NCBI GenBank assembly: GCA_035505975.1
Contig: DATJQJ010000054.1
Coordinates: 1 to 43,990, forward strand
Direction: 5' to 3'
Length of the DNA: 43,990 nucleotides
Source of the DNA: CAIKOD01 sp035505975
GTDB lineage: Archaea > Halobacteriota > Methanomicrobia > Methanomicrobiales > Methanospirillaceae
Positions 33,239-41,632 of this stretch are shown in pieces (the stretch's first letter is position 1; each line of letters opens with the position of its first letter). Made by a program: the position numbers and the translations under genes. The notes under the pieces were generated by a model. The model worked only from the letters and a program-made list of their open reading frames with translations, was not told the origin of the DNA and ran no database searches.

Positions 33239-33700
33239 TCATTTTTTTAACAGATGTTCTTTCAGATCGGGTAAAAGGTCTGAAAACGGTGTTTTGTATT
33301 TCCTCGCGAGAATCACGACGGCAGCTTCCGGCATCAGCAGGTTATCGAAGTCCTCTGCGATCACCCGGTTCATTTCGGAGACCAGATCGGTCTCGGATTT
33401 CCCACTCCCTTTTACGATCCTGTCGATCAGGGCCGAGACAGGATCGTGCGTTTCAAAAACTGCCGACGACGGTTTATAGCCGACAGGGATATCCACGGTG
33501 GCGATATCGAACCCGGGGGCAAGCATCTCCCCGTCATAGGCAACGAGACCTTCATCAAGTGCCCGTTTCAGGATATTGTTTGCCTGCTCGATGCTCATCC
33601 ATTTGCGGTCGAAAGCGAGATAATATACGATCTCGTTTTTCTTGAGCCGGTCTTTTCTCGTGTGCCGGAACGGGGCGGCAATCGTGACAATGAGGCTCAT
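33239..33700 (-). CDS. DUF2240 family protein
   Basis: A 153-residue protein of the archaeal DUF2240 family: N-terminal LIVTIAAPFRHTRKDRLKKN, then KWMSIEQANNILKRALDEGL with a winged-helix character, and an acidic C-terminal helix set. Function unknown. The ATG at 33700 is chosen because the family starts there; the ORF extends upstream to 33760 without support. It lies between ribosomal protein genes, which suggests housekeeping use. Confidence 0.8.
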   Translation of the reverse strand: MSLIVTIAAPFRHTRKDRLKKNEIVYYLAFDRKWMSIEQANNILKRALDEGLVAYDGEMLAPGFDIATVDIPVGYKPSSAVFETHDPVSALIDRIVKGSGKSETDLVSEMNRVIAEDFDNLLMPEAAVVILARKYKTPFSDLLPDLKEHLLKK

Positions 33701-33925
33701 CGGTAGCATCAACTCCTGATCGATGCAGAGTCCCGGGTCTGCGGCACCAGGAAAGTGCATCCTTAACCACTATATTCTCGTCCCTCCAGTCCTATCAAAC
33801 AATTGGTTCATGAGGTGGCAGGGGCATGGCGCCGGTTAATGCAGGTTCCGTGGCGAATCCCGATAAGGAAATTCTGGAATGGCGTCTGCGATTAAAATAG
33901 CGGTTTCCGAACCATTGTGGAATAC

Positions 33926-33939
33926 AAAAAAAAAAAAAA
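33926..33939 (-). terminator. T14 terminator after rps8e
   Basis: A run of 14 A on the + strand (T on the - strand) begins two bases after the rps8e stop codon. It is the longest homopolymer I noticed in the window and fits a strong archaeal termination signal. Confidence 0.7.
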
Positions 33940-33940
33940 T

Positions 33941-34318
33941 TTACTCGATAAGGATAGCGTTGATCACGCCATTCTGCCCCGGGCGGCTTACGATTCTTGC
34001 GCTTCCCAGTTCGGTGTGAATGATTGCACCCTTTGTGAGAAGATTCCGCCTGACATAGTTTGGATTTGCGTCGTTTCTCTCGACCCTGTCTATTTTTACC
34101 TTCTGCGCCTTTCCGGTCGACCTGGAGGAAACCGTTGCATACATTGCACGGAGTGCCCTGATCTTGTGGTTCCCGCCGAATGTCCGGACAATCCTGTTTC
34201 TTTCCTCACCGATATGGGTATCTGCCGGTCCTGAACCGATCTCAGCTCTCCGTTTACCCTGTGCCAGCCGGTATCGCCCACCGGTTGCCTGTCTGACTGA
34301 TTTTCCCTGCCAAAGCAT
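33941..34318 (-). CDS. rps8e: 30S ribosomal protein S8e
   Basis: A 125-residue archaeal S8e: MLWQGKSVRQATGGRYRLAQ at the N-terminus, then KRRAEIGSGPADTHIGEERN, FGGNHKIRALRAMYATVS, and a C-terminal half with NYVRRNLLTKGAIIHTELG and RPGQNGVINAIL. Complete and typical. Its likely TATA box is at 34391-34400, and a T14 tract follows the stop. Confidence 0.96.
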   Translation of the reverse strand: MLWQGKSVRQATGGRYRLAQGKRRAEIGSGPADTHIGEERNRIVRTFGGNHKIRALRAMYATVSSRSTGKAQKVKIDRVERNDANPNYVRRNLLTKGAIIHTELGSARIVSRPGQNGVINAILIE

Positions 34319-34390
34319 AGTATTTCCCCTTTATGGTATCTATTCCAGGACAGATACCCTCCGAGAGTTCTGTAATATTTGCCGTGGATG

Positions 34391-34400
34391 CTATATATGT
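34391..34400 (-). promoter_or_regulatory. TATA box for rps8e
   Basis: ACATATATAG on the - strand, about 75 bases upstream of the rps8e ATG and just after the hypB stop, would give rps8e its own transcript. Confidence 0.45.
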
Positions 34401-34407
34401 CCACTGA

Positions 34408-35055
34408 TCAACGAAGGATCTCATCGAGGAGGGGGACGACCCCTTCCCCGGTCTTCAGGTTTGTCCGGAATACTGTCATCCCGGGATTGTACCGGTGCAT
34501 ATCCCGTTCCATACGGTCGAGATCGGCACCGACGAGGGGGGCGAGGTCGACCTTGTTGATCACCCCGATATCGCAGCCGCGGAACATCATGGGGTGTTTG
34601 TTCACGACATCGTCCCCTTCGGTCGAACTCACGACGACAATCCGTTTCTCGGCACCCAGGCGGAAATCAGTCGGGCAGACCATGTTCCCGACATTCTCGA
34701 TAAAAAGGATGCTGATGCTGTCGAGGGGGATGTGGTCGATCGCGTGCTCCACGATATGGGCGTCGAGGTGGCATTCTTTACCGGTATTTGCATTGTATGC
34801 GGGAATACCGAGAGCGACGATTCTTTTAAAGTCATCGTCTCCGTATACGTCCCCTGCGATTGCGCCGGCTCTTAAACCGCGTTCCGATAATATAGGGGCT
34901 ATGCGTTCGATAAGCGCTGTTTTCCCTGATCCGATGGCCCCAAGAAGGTCGAATGCCCGTACTCCATGGCTCTTCAAAAGTGCTGAATTCTTATCAGCAA
35001 TACTGTTATTGACGTCGTAAACATCTTTTTCGATCCTGACGTCGATGTGATGCAT
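34408..35055 (-). CDS. hypB: hydrogenase nickel-incorporation GTPase HypB
   Basis: A 215-residue GTPase that delivers nickel to [NiFe] hydrogenases. P-loop GAIGSGKTALIERI near residue 39; the metal-binding region NTGKECHLDAH near residue 90; NKVDLAP near 166. It lacks the N-terminal CxxCGC motif found in some bacterial HypB. It lies 23 kb from the hydrogenase operon, and serves presumably all NiFe enzymes of the cell. It is divergent from srp19. Confidence 0.95.
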   Translation of the reverse strand: MHHIDVRIEKDVYDVNNSIADKNSALLKSHGVRAFDLLGAIGSGKTALIERIAPILSERGLRAGAIAGDVYGDDDFKRIVALGIPAYNANTGKECHLDAHIVEHAIDHIPLDSISILFIENVGNMVCPTDFRLGAEKRIVVVSSTEGDDVVNKHPMMFRGCDIGVINKVDLAPLVGADLDRMERDMHRYNPGMTVFRTNLKTGEGVVPLLDEILR

Positions 35056-35109
35056 GTATAATTGTTTCTCGGTACATTGTTTATAGGTTCACCCCCAAAC
35101 ATTAGTAAA

Positions 35110-35382
35110 ATGAAAGGAGAGAGAATCCTTTACCCCTGCTACTTCGATGCCACGCTCCGGCGCAATGAAGGGAGAAAAGTACCTAAAAGAAAAGCGGTTC
35201 AGAAACCGGTCCTCGCCGACATCGAGACGGTTTTGAAAAAGAACGGGATAAAATATCGCACAGAACCAAAGTCCCATCCTGCGCACTGGGCAGGGCGGGA
35301 AGGACGAATCCTTGCCGAATGGGATAAACCCAAAGGGGCATTGATGGACCTGATCTGTTCGAAACTCGGGGTGAAAAAGTGA
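35110..35382 (+). CDS. srp19: signal recognition particle protein SRP19
   Basis: A 90-residue archaeal SRP19 that binds the 7S RNA and prepares it for SRP54. Features: ILYPCYFDATLRRNEGRKVP near the start, and KSHPAHWAGREGRILAEW later. The ATG at 35110 is preferred over 35062 because the family starts there and a TTTATAGG element (about 35079) would place the transcript start near it. The next gene starts in a GTGA overlap. Confidence 0.93.
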   Translation: MKGERILYPCYFDATLRRNEGRKVPKRKAVQKPVLADIETVLKKNGIKYRTEPKSHPAHWAGREGRILAEWDKPKGALMDLICSKLGVKK

Positions 35383-36032
35383 CCGGCCAGTACGATTTGC
35401 ACACGCACACCATCCTGAGCGACGGAGAGATGCTCCCGATCGAACTGATCAGGCGCATGTCGGTCCTTGGGTACGAAACAGTAGCCATCACCGATCACGT
35501 CGATGCGACGAATACTGTTCCCGTAATTGAAAATATCCGGCTCCTCCGGGAATCTGCAGGGCTTTACGGGGTTACCCTGCTCTGCGGCGTGGAAATCACC
35601 CACGTACCCCCCAGGGAAATTCCCATCCTTGCCGAGAAGGCGAAGATGTCAGGGGCTGATATCGTGCTCGTCCACGGAGAAACTCTTGTCGAGCCGGTGT
35701 CCCCGGGAACAAATCACGTTGCCTGTACCTGCCCGTTCGTGGACGTCCTGGCCCACCCCGGACTGATCGAACCTTCAGATGTAAAGGAGGCAGCGAGTAA
35801 CGGCGTTGCACTCGAGCTGACGTCGAGAGGTGGCCATAACAGGGCGAACGGCCATGTCGCGAAGCTGGCGCTTGCATCGGGTTGCACCCTGGTAGTCGAC
35901 TCCGATGCCCATGCTCCCCATGATCTTCTTGATGAACGCGCACGAAATTCAATAGCAAGGGGAGCCGGGCTCAATACTGAAGAATGCAGGCAGGTATTGT
36001 CTTTAAATATAAAACAGTGGTTATCCCGGTGA
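35379..36032 (+). CDS. PHP-domain phosphoesterase
   Basis: A 217-residue PHP-fold metal hydrolase, of the type often annotated as histidinol-phosphatase-like. Metal-binding motifs: YDLHTHTILSDGEM near residue 5, ITDHVDA near 38, LLCGVEITHV near 66, LVHGET near 98, DVLAHPGLI near 123 and VVDSDAHAPHD near 173. The substrate cannot be decided from sequence. The start is GTG at 35379, in a four-base overlap with srp19, indicating one transcript. Confidence 0.88.
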   Translation: MTGQYDLHTHTILSDGEMLPIELIRRMSVLGYETVAITDHVDATNTVPVIENIRLLRESAGLYGVTLLCGVEITHVPPREIPILAEKAKMSGADIVLVHGETLVEPVSPGTNHVACTCPFVDVLAHPGLIEPSDVKEAASNGVALELTSRGGHNRANGHVAKLALASGCTLVVDSDAHAPHDLLDERARNSIARGAGLNTEECRQVLSLNIKQWLSR

Positions 36033-36110
36033 AATTTTCAAATTTAATATTTATACCTTTACAACATGTTTATATATCATCACTAACAATATTTATATAT
36101 TGCTAAATCA
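36033..36110 (+). promoter_or_regulatory. AT-rich promoter region before gar1-tfb
   Basis: Three TATA-like elements (AATATTTATACC at about 36046, GTTTATATATC at about 36068, and ATTTATATATTG at about 36091) lie in one short AT-rich block. The last is correctly placed for a start near 36120. Multiple boxes may reflect several starts for these housekeeping genes. Confidence 0.5.
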
Positions 36111-36156
36111 TCCAGCTGCACGTGAGGTGGCCGCTGATTCCTGCGAGGTATCATTG

Positions 36157-36381
36157 GTGAGAGCTATTGGTCGCGCTCTGAACAGGTCAGGCAGAAGAAT
36201 GCTGATCGTGCAATGCGATGCTGCACAGCTCCCGCGTTTATACAGCGAAGTTGTCGACAGGCGGATGAAAACCGTAGGAAAAATCATGGACGTCTTTGGA
36301 AAGGTCTCGTCCCCGTATGCGGTCGTCCTCTGTCGTAGCCAGTGTGAGACGGTGGTTGGTGAGAAACTGTTTACCAGGTAA
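36157..36381 (+). CDS. gar1: H/ACA RNP component Gar1
   Basis: A 74-residue Gar1-like beta-barrel protein that works with Cbf5 and H/ACA guide RNAs in pseudouridylation. The pattern MLIVQCDAAQLPRLYSEVVD, then TVGKIMDVFGKVSSPYAVVL fits the family. GTG 36157 is chosen because GAGGT lies seven bases upstream; TTG 36154 or the TTG at 36100 are weaker. It precedes tfb by 15 bases, a conserved archaeal gene pair. Confidence 0.88.
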   Translation: MRAIGRALNRSGRRMLIVQCDAAQLPRLYSEVVDRRMKTVGKIMDVFGKVSSPYAVVLCRSQCETVVGEKLFTR

Positions 36382-36396
36382 CAGAGGTGAGTCGGA

Positions 36397-37407
36397 ATGC
36401 AGGAAGTCGAAAAGTTAAAAATACTACAGAATGAGCGTGAAACCCTTAAGAACCGCGTGAAAGAGCGAGTTAAAGAACACGAAAAGAAAGCGGAAGATCA
36501 TACCGAAACGGTTTGCCCGGAGTGTGGCAGCAGGCAGCTGGTCCACGATTACGAGCGTGCCGAACTGGTCTGCCAGAACTGCGGTCTCGTTATCGATGAT
36601 GATTTCATCGACCGGGGTCCGGAATGGCGTGCATTCGATCACGACCAGAGGATGAAGAGGTCGAGGGTGGGTGCCCCGATGACCTTTACGATCCATGACA
36701 AAGGCCTGTCGACCATGATCGACTGGAGGAACCGTGACAGTTATGGCCGGGCAATCTCTTCAAAGAACCGTGCCCAGCTCTACAGGTTACGGAAATGGCA
36801 GCGCCGGATCCGGGTCTCGAATGCAACCGAGAGAAACCTTGCATTTGCTCTCTCTGAACTCGACCGTATGGCATCAGCCCTTGGTCTCCCGAGAAACGTA
36901 CGTGAAACGGCTGCAGTCGTTTATCGTGACGCAGTGGATAAGAACCTGATCAGGGGAAGGAGCATCGAGGGTGTTGCGGCTGCAGCGCTCTATGCGGCCT
37001 GCAGGCAGTGCAGTGTCCCGAGGACTCTCGATGAGATTGCCGAAGTATCACGGGTATCGAGAAAGGAGATTGGAAGGACGTACCGGTTCATATCCCGTGA
37101 GCTCGGGTTGAAACTGCTCCCGACATCGCCGATAGACTACGTGCCCAGGTTCTGTTCCGGGCTCACACTCAAGGGGGAGGTCCAGAGCCGTGCCGTTGAG
37201 ATCCTCAGGCAGGCCGGAGAGAGGGAACTCACGAGCGGGCGCGGACCGACCGGTGTAGCGGCAGCAGCGATTTATATCTCCTCGATACTTGGCGGAGAAC
37301 GCAGGACCCAGCGGGAAGTCGCAGAAGTGGCGGGTGTCACCGAAGTAACCATCAGGAACAGATATAAGGAACTGGCAGAAAAACTAGATATCGAAATTAT
37401 CCTCTGA
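36397..37407 (+). CDS. tfb: transcription initiation factor TFB
   Basis: A 336-residue TFIIB homologue that bridges TBP-bound promoters and RNA polymerase. An N-terminal Lys/Glu-rich extension precedes the zinc ribbon (VCPECGSRQL...VCQNCGLVI, about residues 39-62), the B-reader region with GPEWRAFDHDQRMKRSRVG, and two cyclin-like repeats. AGAGGTGA upstream gives a strong translation start. It shares a transcript with gar1. Confidence 0.96.
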   Translation: MQEVEKLKILQNERETLKNRVKERVKEHEKKAEDHTETVCPECGSRQLVHDYERAELVCQNCGLVIDDDFIDRGPEWRAFDHDQRMKRSRVGAPMTFTIHDKGLSTMIDWRNRDSYGRAISSKNRAQLYRLRKWQRRIRVSNATERNLAFALSELDRMASALGLPRNVRETAAVVYRDAVDKNLIRGRSIEGVAAAALYAACRQCSVPRTLDEIAEVSRVSRKEIGRTYRFISRELGLKLLPTSPIDYVPRFCSGLTLKGEVQSRAVEILRQAGERELTSGRGPTGVAAAAIYISSILGGERRTQREVAEVAGVTEVTIRNRYKELAEKLDIEIIL

Positions 37408-37426
37408 TCAATTTATTTTTCCAGAA

Positions 37427-37498
37427 GGGCTTGTAGATCAGGGGTAGATCGTTACGTTCGCAACGTAAAGGCCGCGGGTTCAAATCCCGCCAAGTCCA
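37427..37498 (+). tRNA. tRNA-Ala (anticodon CGC)
   Basis: Acceptor GGGCTTG/CAAGTCC with the G3:U70 pair that marks alanine tRNAs; anticodon stem TTACG/CGTAA with loop TTCGCAA (anticodon CGC); T-arm GGGTTCAAATC. Discriminator A; CCA not encoded. Confidence 0.95.
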
Positions 37499-37673
37499 CA
37501 TTTCGACGAGTATGAATTCTTTGTCAGGCAGGTCACGCTTTCGAAGACCGGGATCCGCGATATTTTCCCTGCCCTGGAATTCCGTGTCTGATGCATCACG
37601 AAAGGCCTGGCGTAACCGACAATCAGCAAGAGATATAAGCCAACACATGAAACTAATATAGCGCAATTTCTGC

Positions 37674-37745
37674 GGGCTCGTAGATCAGGGGTAGATCGTC
37701 ACGTTTGCAACGTGAAGGCCACGGGTTCAAATCCCGTCGAGTCCA
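37674..37745 (+). tRNA. tRNA-Ala (anticodon TGC)
   Basis: Acceptor GGGCTCG/CGAGTCC with G3:U70; anticodon loop TTTGCAA (anticodon TGC) on stem TCACG/CGTGA; T-arm GGGTTCAAATC; discriminator A. It is very similar to the preceding tRNA-Ala and probably arose by duplication. ACTAATATAGCG about 20 bases upstream could be its own promoter. Confidence 0.95.
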
Positions 37746-37849
37746 TGTCGTTTTTTTTGGTTTCGTTTCTGGAAAATTTCTCTTACTCTTTACCTGCCCT
37801 CCTCATCGGACCAGATCGTATCTGAAAGACGTTCCCGGGCTTTGCCCCG

Positions 37850-37877
37850 CCGCCGGGGCCCCCTTTGGGGGCGGCGG
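37850..37877. repeat. very GC-rich hairpin
   Basis: CCGCCG, a GGG bulge, CCCCC, loop TTT, GGGGG, CGGCGG. The two arms pair over 11 bases. It lies between tRNA-Ala and the DUF2281-like gene. The flanks weakly recall the dispersed repeat (see findings). Confidence 0.6.
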
Positions 37878-37956
37878 AGTCAATCGCAATACGAGATCAT
37901 GCGGGATTGGAAGTAGGAATGTCAAAATCCCCAATATTGCGAAAGCCCCGCTTTAA

Positions 37957-38322
37957 TCAGTCCAGCCAGTCGAGCAGCCGGGACGGGTCTTTTGAATCCG
38001 GTCTTCCCTGGACTCTATTGATATCCTTGTTTCCGGGTCTCCGGGGGTCTGGAGCATTGCCGCCCTGCCTGTTGCCGGTTTCGCCGTATTCAGGATAATC
38101 GGCGAGGATATCGTCCCCTGAATTGCCCGGAATTTCGTGGCTGCCGCAAAAAAGAGTGTCCTTCGCTGAATCGGGAAAATCACCGATCTCTGAAAAGCTC
38201 CTGTTGCCCCCGCCCAGGTCCCCGTGTTTTGGAATGCCGTCACGGGACATCAGAAAATCAATAAAATCCTCGACCTCGCGGCGTTGTTCCGATGTAAGGC
38301 GTGATAATTTCTCTTCGATCAA
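37957..38322 (-). CDS. DUF2281-like small protein with disordered tail
   Basis: A 121-residue protein. The N-terminus KLSRLTSEQRREVEDFIDFL matches the DUF2281-type motif, a short helical segment often seen in antitoxin-like or regulatory proteins. The rest is Gly/Asn/Asp-rich and likely disordered, and ends in SRLLDWLD. No partner toxin gene is adjacent. Function unknown. Confidence 0.65.
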   Translation of the reverse strand: MIEEKLSRLTSEQRREVEDFIDFLMSRDGIPKHGDLGGGNRSFSEIGDFPDSAKDTLFCGSHEIPGNSGDDILADYPEYGETGNRQGGNAPDPRRPGNKDINRVQGRPDSKDPSRLLDWLD

Positions 38323-38493
38323 CCTGGTTTCTCCTTTATTCGCGGATTTTCTGTACCATGTAATTTCCTGCCGATGAATATTAACCTACAGGAATTAGTG
38401 CCGGATGAGGTACTGGAAGGATGATGGGGATGCAGTGAACCGTCCCCCGCTGCTTCAGTACCTGCCTGCCGGGCCTGTTACCGGTTCGGACAC

Positions 38494-39138
38494 CTAGTGT
38501 TCGGATTTTTTCCCGACCGATTTAATCATGCTTATGATGATCGATCCGATACCCAGAAGAGACAGACCGATGATGACCAGTACGACCAGGCTGAAATTTT
38601 CCTGGACGATCGGAAGGTTTCCAAAGAAATAACCTCCCATGGTAAATGCGGCTATCCAGAGGACTGCCCCGAGGATATTGTATATCATGAAATGGCCGAA
38701 GTTCATCTGTCCGATTCCGGCAAAAAACGGTGCAAAACTCCGGACGAACGGAATGAACCGTGCAATGACGATCGTGAACCCGCCGTACCTCTCAAAAAAC
38801 GAGTGTGTCTTTTCCACGTGCTCTTTTCTGATAAGGCTCCACTTGTGAATAAGGATTTCATGACCAAGGAAATAACCGATTGCATAATTGACCATTCCTC
38901 CCAGGATTGCTGCAACGGTGAGGAGTGCGAGGAGCATCTCCAGGCTGAGTAAATTCGACCCTGCAAGCGCTCCGGTGATGAAGAGGAGGGAGTCCCCTGG
39001 AAGATAAGGAAATATCACGAGGGCCGATTCGAGAAAGATCATGACGAACAGAAAGACGTACGTCCAGACGCCGTACATCGCAATGATCTGGGGGAGATAG
39101 TGATCGAAATGGAGGACAAGGTCAACAAACGGGATCAT
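38494..39138 (-). CDS. DedA-family membrane protein
   Basis: A 214-residue protein with about five transmembrane segments of the DedA/SNARE-associated family: FLESALVIFPYLPGDSLLFI near residue 36 and a second conserved region IVIARFIPFVRSFAPFFAG near 123, with the family Arg residues. Members move lipids (undecaprenyl-phosphate or archaeal equivalents) across the membrane. The ATG at 39138 has no ribosome-binding site, but a TATA box lies 27 bases upstream, indicating a leaderless transcript. Confidence 0.93.
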   Translation of the reverse strand: MIPFVDLVLHFDHYLPQIIAMYGVWTYVFLFVMIFLESALVIFPYLPGDSLLFITGALAGSNLLSLEMLLALLTVAAILGGMVNYAIGYFLGHEILIHKWSLIRKEHVEKTHSFFERYGGFTIVIARFIPFVRSFAPFFAGIGQMNFGHFMIYNILGAVLWIAAFTMGGYFFGNLPIVQENFSLVVLVIIGLSLLGIGSIIISMIKSVGKKSEH

Positions 39139-39163
39139 GTATTGTCAATACTGTGACGGGATT

Positions 39164-39172
39164 CTATATAGG
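39164..39172 (-). promoter_or_regulatory. TATA box for the DedA gene (leaderless)
   Basis: CCTATATAG on the - strand, about 27 bases from the ATG at 39138, predicts a start of transcription at the start codon. Confidence 0.5.
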
Positions 39173-39570
39173 TATCAACCCTGCCCGGTTTTTTCATGGT
39201 AGATTTCTCTTTGCTTCGTCCATATTCTCTGTTCACTCAACCTTTTTACATCCGGATATTCCATTTTCCTGATGTGTCTGAATGAAAATTGCGATAATCT
39301 GAAGCTCCCGGGGCTCCGCCCGAAACTAGTGGCGACCCCGGTTGGATAGGAACTGCACGGGAACTGCTTAATTCCTCATCTCCCGGCCGAATCCCGTCCG
39401 GTGACTGTCCTGATGGAGTTGGGCCAGGGAAGGGATAAAACCCCCTCTGTAGACATGTCACCTTGAGAATGAATCAGGAGTTCAATATAGCTGCTCTCTT
39501 TCAAGAAGTCAGCCAGCTCTTTCGAACAGGTTGTCCTGCCGGTCATGGAACCTTCCTGCAGGGAGATTAG
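39173..39570. other. intergenic interval holding repeat copy 3
   Basis: No gene supported. A frame on the - strand (39246-39461) overlaps the repeat and is considered chance. The rest is unremarkable apart from the repeat at 39267-39385. Confidence 0.5.
39267..39385 (+). repeat. dispersed structured repeat, copy 3
   Basis: Begins TCCTGATG, then GCGATAATCTGAAGCTCCC, the core GGGGCTCCGCCCG...TGGCGACCCCGGTTGGATAGG and the tail CTGCACGGGAACTGCTTAATTCC. It aligns with copy 1 over its whole length, with one base missing in the GCGATAGG box. The stem CCGGGG/CCCCGG is perfect. Confidence 0.75.
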
Positions 39571-40104
39571 TCAATGGAGGTTTGAAAGATAGAGCAGGAC
39601 TTTGCACGAGTGTTCGCCGAGCGATGTGAAGAGATAGCCTTCGGCCAGGGATTTCCCGGCAGCGAACGTCCCGTGTCCCGATGCGATGGCAAGATTCGTC
39701 AGGCGCAGTGCATCTGAGATAGTCAGAGCCAGCTCGTCTGAACCCGGCTTTCCCTGGACGACCGGAATGACAGGGCAGAGGAGTTCCCCTTCGCTGTCGC
39801 GGGGAGTTATTTCGTCGAGTACGATAGACAGGGCGACTGCATGGGCCGGATGGGCGTGGACCACCGCATTGTGCCGGGTTTTCTTATAAATTTCCCGATG
39901 CACCCGGTATTCGCTCGATGCATCGGCCGGGACCGGCCCGTCGATCGGCACGAAAACCAGTTCTCCCGGGTCGTCGAGATAGGAACCCGTCCGGGTGATA
40001 AGAAACCCGTCTCCCGACCTTACGCTCATATTCCCGAAATTCCCCCCGACGAGCCCCTCGGAAAAAAGTCTCTTCCCGATTCTCATGAAATCTTCAGAAT
40101 ACAT
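39571..40104 (-). CDS. class II aldolase/adducin-family protein
   Basis: A 177-residue zinc-dependent aldolase-like protein. Motifs: GGNFGNMSVRSGDGF near residue 20, then the metal site VVHAHPAHAVALS near residue 80 (His-x-His), and ASGHGTFAAGKSL near 142, where a further His ligand lies. Substrate is unknown; fuculose-phosphate aldolase is the closest named relative. It overlaps the glycosylase stop by about 22 bases if started at 40104, or by four (ATGA) if started at 40086. Confidence 0.85.
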   Translation of the reverse strand: MYSEDFMRIGKRLFSEGLVGGNFGNMSVRSGDGFLITRTGSYLDDPGELVFVPIDGPVPADASSEYRVHREIYKKTRHNAVVHAHPAHAVALSIVLDEITPRDSEGELLCPVIPVVQGKPGSDELALTISDALRLTNLAIASGHGTFAAGKSLAEGYLFTSLGEHSCKVLLYLSNLH

Positions 40105-40712
40105 TCACTGCACCTTTTTTTCCCGCAAAATTCTTTCGCATACTCCACGATGTGTGCATGGGCCTGACGGTATGCCGTATTATTTTCCGGCAGGACATGT
40201 TCGAACAGGTCTTTCAGCCCGGGACCACGTTCCCCGATCCCCCTGCAGGAGCAGATCCGGTGGGTATAGGCATCGATAACAAAACTCCGGCGGCTGAATC
40301 CATAGCACAGGATGCTGTCGGCCGTCTCCGATCCGATACCATATACCCCCAGGAGGCCGGACCGGAGTTCGGGCGTCGGGCGCTCGCCCATATTCCTGAC
40401 ACTGCCGTACCGTTCTTTAATGTACCGGGCGAGTTCTTTCAGCCTTCTCGTTTTGACCCGGTAAAATCCGGTGCACCTGATCGCCTGCCGGATCTCCTCA
40501 GGATCTGCATCGTGCAGGGCAGAAAGCGTGCACAGATGTCGTTCTTTCAGCACTTCAAGTGCCTGCTCCACATTCTCCCACCTGGTCTGCTGGGTGAGGA
40601 CAGCCCCGATCAGCACTTCATCGGTCTCCCCGGGCCACCAGGGCAGGTCCCCGTAAAAGCCTGCGAGGAGCCTGACGATCCTCCTGCATTCAGACGAACC
40701 TGATACCGACAT
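40083..40712 (-). CDS. endonuclease III-related DNA glycosylase
   Basis: A 209-residue HhH-GPD protein. The HhH region LLGVYGIGSETADSILCYGF is present, followed by VIDAYTHRICSCRG with the catalytic Asp. The Lys that gives EndoIII its lyase activity is replaced (GIGSETAD in place of GVGxKTA), so a monofunctional glycosylase acting on alkylated or damaged bases is likely. The C-terminus has only three Cys (FCGKKRCSEC), so the [4Fe-4S] site is incomplete. It overlaps the genes on both sides. Confidence 0.83.
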   Translation of the reverse strand: MSVSGSSECRRIVRLLAGFYGDLPWWPGETDEVLIGAVLTQQTRWENVEQALEVLKERHLCTLSALHDADPEEIRQAIRCTGFYRVKTRRLKELARYIKERYGSVRNMGERPTPELRSGLLGVYGIGSETADSILCYGFSRRSFVIDAYTHRICSCRGIGERGPGLKDLFEHVLPENNTAYRQAHAHIVEYAKEFCGKKRCSECILKIS

Positions 40713-41337
40713 CCTTCATCTTGTTATATCGCGCGATATTGAGGAGCAATGGCGTAAGGCTCTCGACCATGGCAGAAACCGCGAGTGGTCCCGCATCGTA
40801 TGCCCTGATCTTGGAGACGCCGTTCGCGATGCCGATGACAATCTTTTTTGCCTCGTCGTCGTCGCTGCAGACCGGTACCGCAACGTCGATATCTTCGTCG
40901 ATTGCTTTCCAGCGGTTGGCAGCGATTGTATTGAAAGCCGTAACGACCCGTGCCCCGGGAAGAAGTTTTTTCAGGAGCAGTGCCGCAGATCCTTCGGGCG
41001 GGGGGGCAAAGACAAAGAAGTCACGCTTTTCCATCGGGTTCACCGGTGTTACCACAATTTTCCCCTCAAAGCCGGTTAGTCCTTTCACGGTACTCTCGAG
41101 ATGGGTGAAGGGAACGGCGAGGATGATGACATCGACGCCGCTTATCGCATCCTGGTTACACACACCCGTGCAACTGCAGGAAACCCCTCTCTCCTTGAGG
41201 AGGTCGACTGTACAGGTACTCGTGGCAACCGCCTTTTCCGCTTCACGCGAGCCCAGCACCACGTCGTGGTGAGGAGAAAGCCGGCGGGACATACCCTCTC
41301 CGATATCTCCTGTTCCCCCGATTATCCCGATTCTCAT
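40690..41337 (-). CDS. npdG: F420:NADP oxidoreductase
   Basis: A 215-residue F420-dependent NADP reductase, which transfers hydride between F420H2 and NADP to feed biosynthesis. The Rossmann start IGIIGGTGDIGEGM and the NADP-phosphate loop VVLGSREAEK are present, with ILAVPFTHLESTV and the C-terminal LAVSAMVESLTPLL. GGTGATC provides a strong ribosome-binding site. It lies in a minus-strand cluster after thioredoxin. Confidence 0.92.
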   Translation of the reverse strand: MRIGIIGGTGDIGEGMSRRLSPHHDVVLGSREAEKAVATSTCTVDLLKERGVSCSCTGVCNQDAISGVDVIILAVPFTHLESTVKGLTGFEGKIVVTPVNPMEKRDFFVFAPPPEGSAALLLKKLLPGARVVTAFNTIAANRWKAIDEDIDVAVPVCSDDDEAKKIVIGIANGVSKIRAYDAGPLAVSAMVESLTPLLLNIARYNKMKDVGIRFV

Positions 41338-41356
41338 CTTTTGATCACCGGTCCGG

Positions 41357-41632
41357 TCAGTCGACGAGGGTCTTTAGCAGGGATTCGAGCGTCTCGGCGC
41401 TGGTCACGCCCTCGAATGTCCTGATGACTTTTCCGTCTTTTTCGACAATCAGGGTGGGGACAACCTGGATACCGTATTTCTGGGCGAGGTCCATGTGCTG
41501 GTCCACATCGATCTTCCGGAGATCGATGGCATCGCCCATCTTCGTTTTCAGCTCTTCGAGGATCGGGGTCTGGCGTTTACAGGGGCCGCACCATTCGGCA
41601 AAAAAATCCATCAAAACCGGTTTCGTCATCAT
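41357..41632 (-). CDS. trxA: thioredoxin
   Basis: A 91-residue thioredoxin with DFFAEWCGPCKRQTPIL carrying the redox Cys-Gly-Pro-Cys, and the cis-Pro in IQVVPTLIVEKDGK. A shortened N-terminus is typical of methanogen thioredoxins. AAGGT lies just upstream of the ATG. It leads the cluster trx, npdG, glycosylase, aldolase. Confidence 0.93.
   Translation of the reverse strand: MMTKPVLMDFFAEWCGPCKRQTPILEELKTKMGDAIDLRKIDVDQHMDLAQKYGIQVVPTLIVEKDGKVIRTFEGVTSAETLESLLKTLVD

Noticed and set aside
39246..39461. 71-codon minus-strand frame across repeat copy 3
   Set aside because: It coincides with the repeat; copy 3 has a one-base deletion relative to copy 1, so the frame is not maintained between copies, which argues against a peptide.
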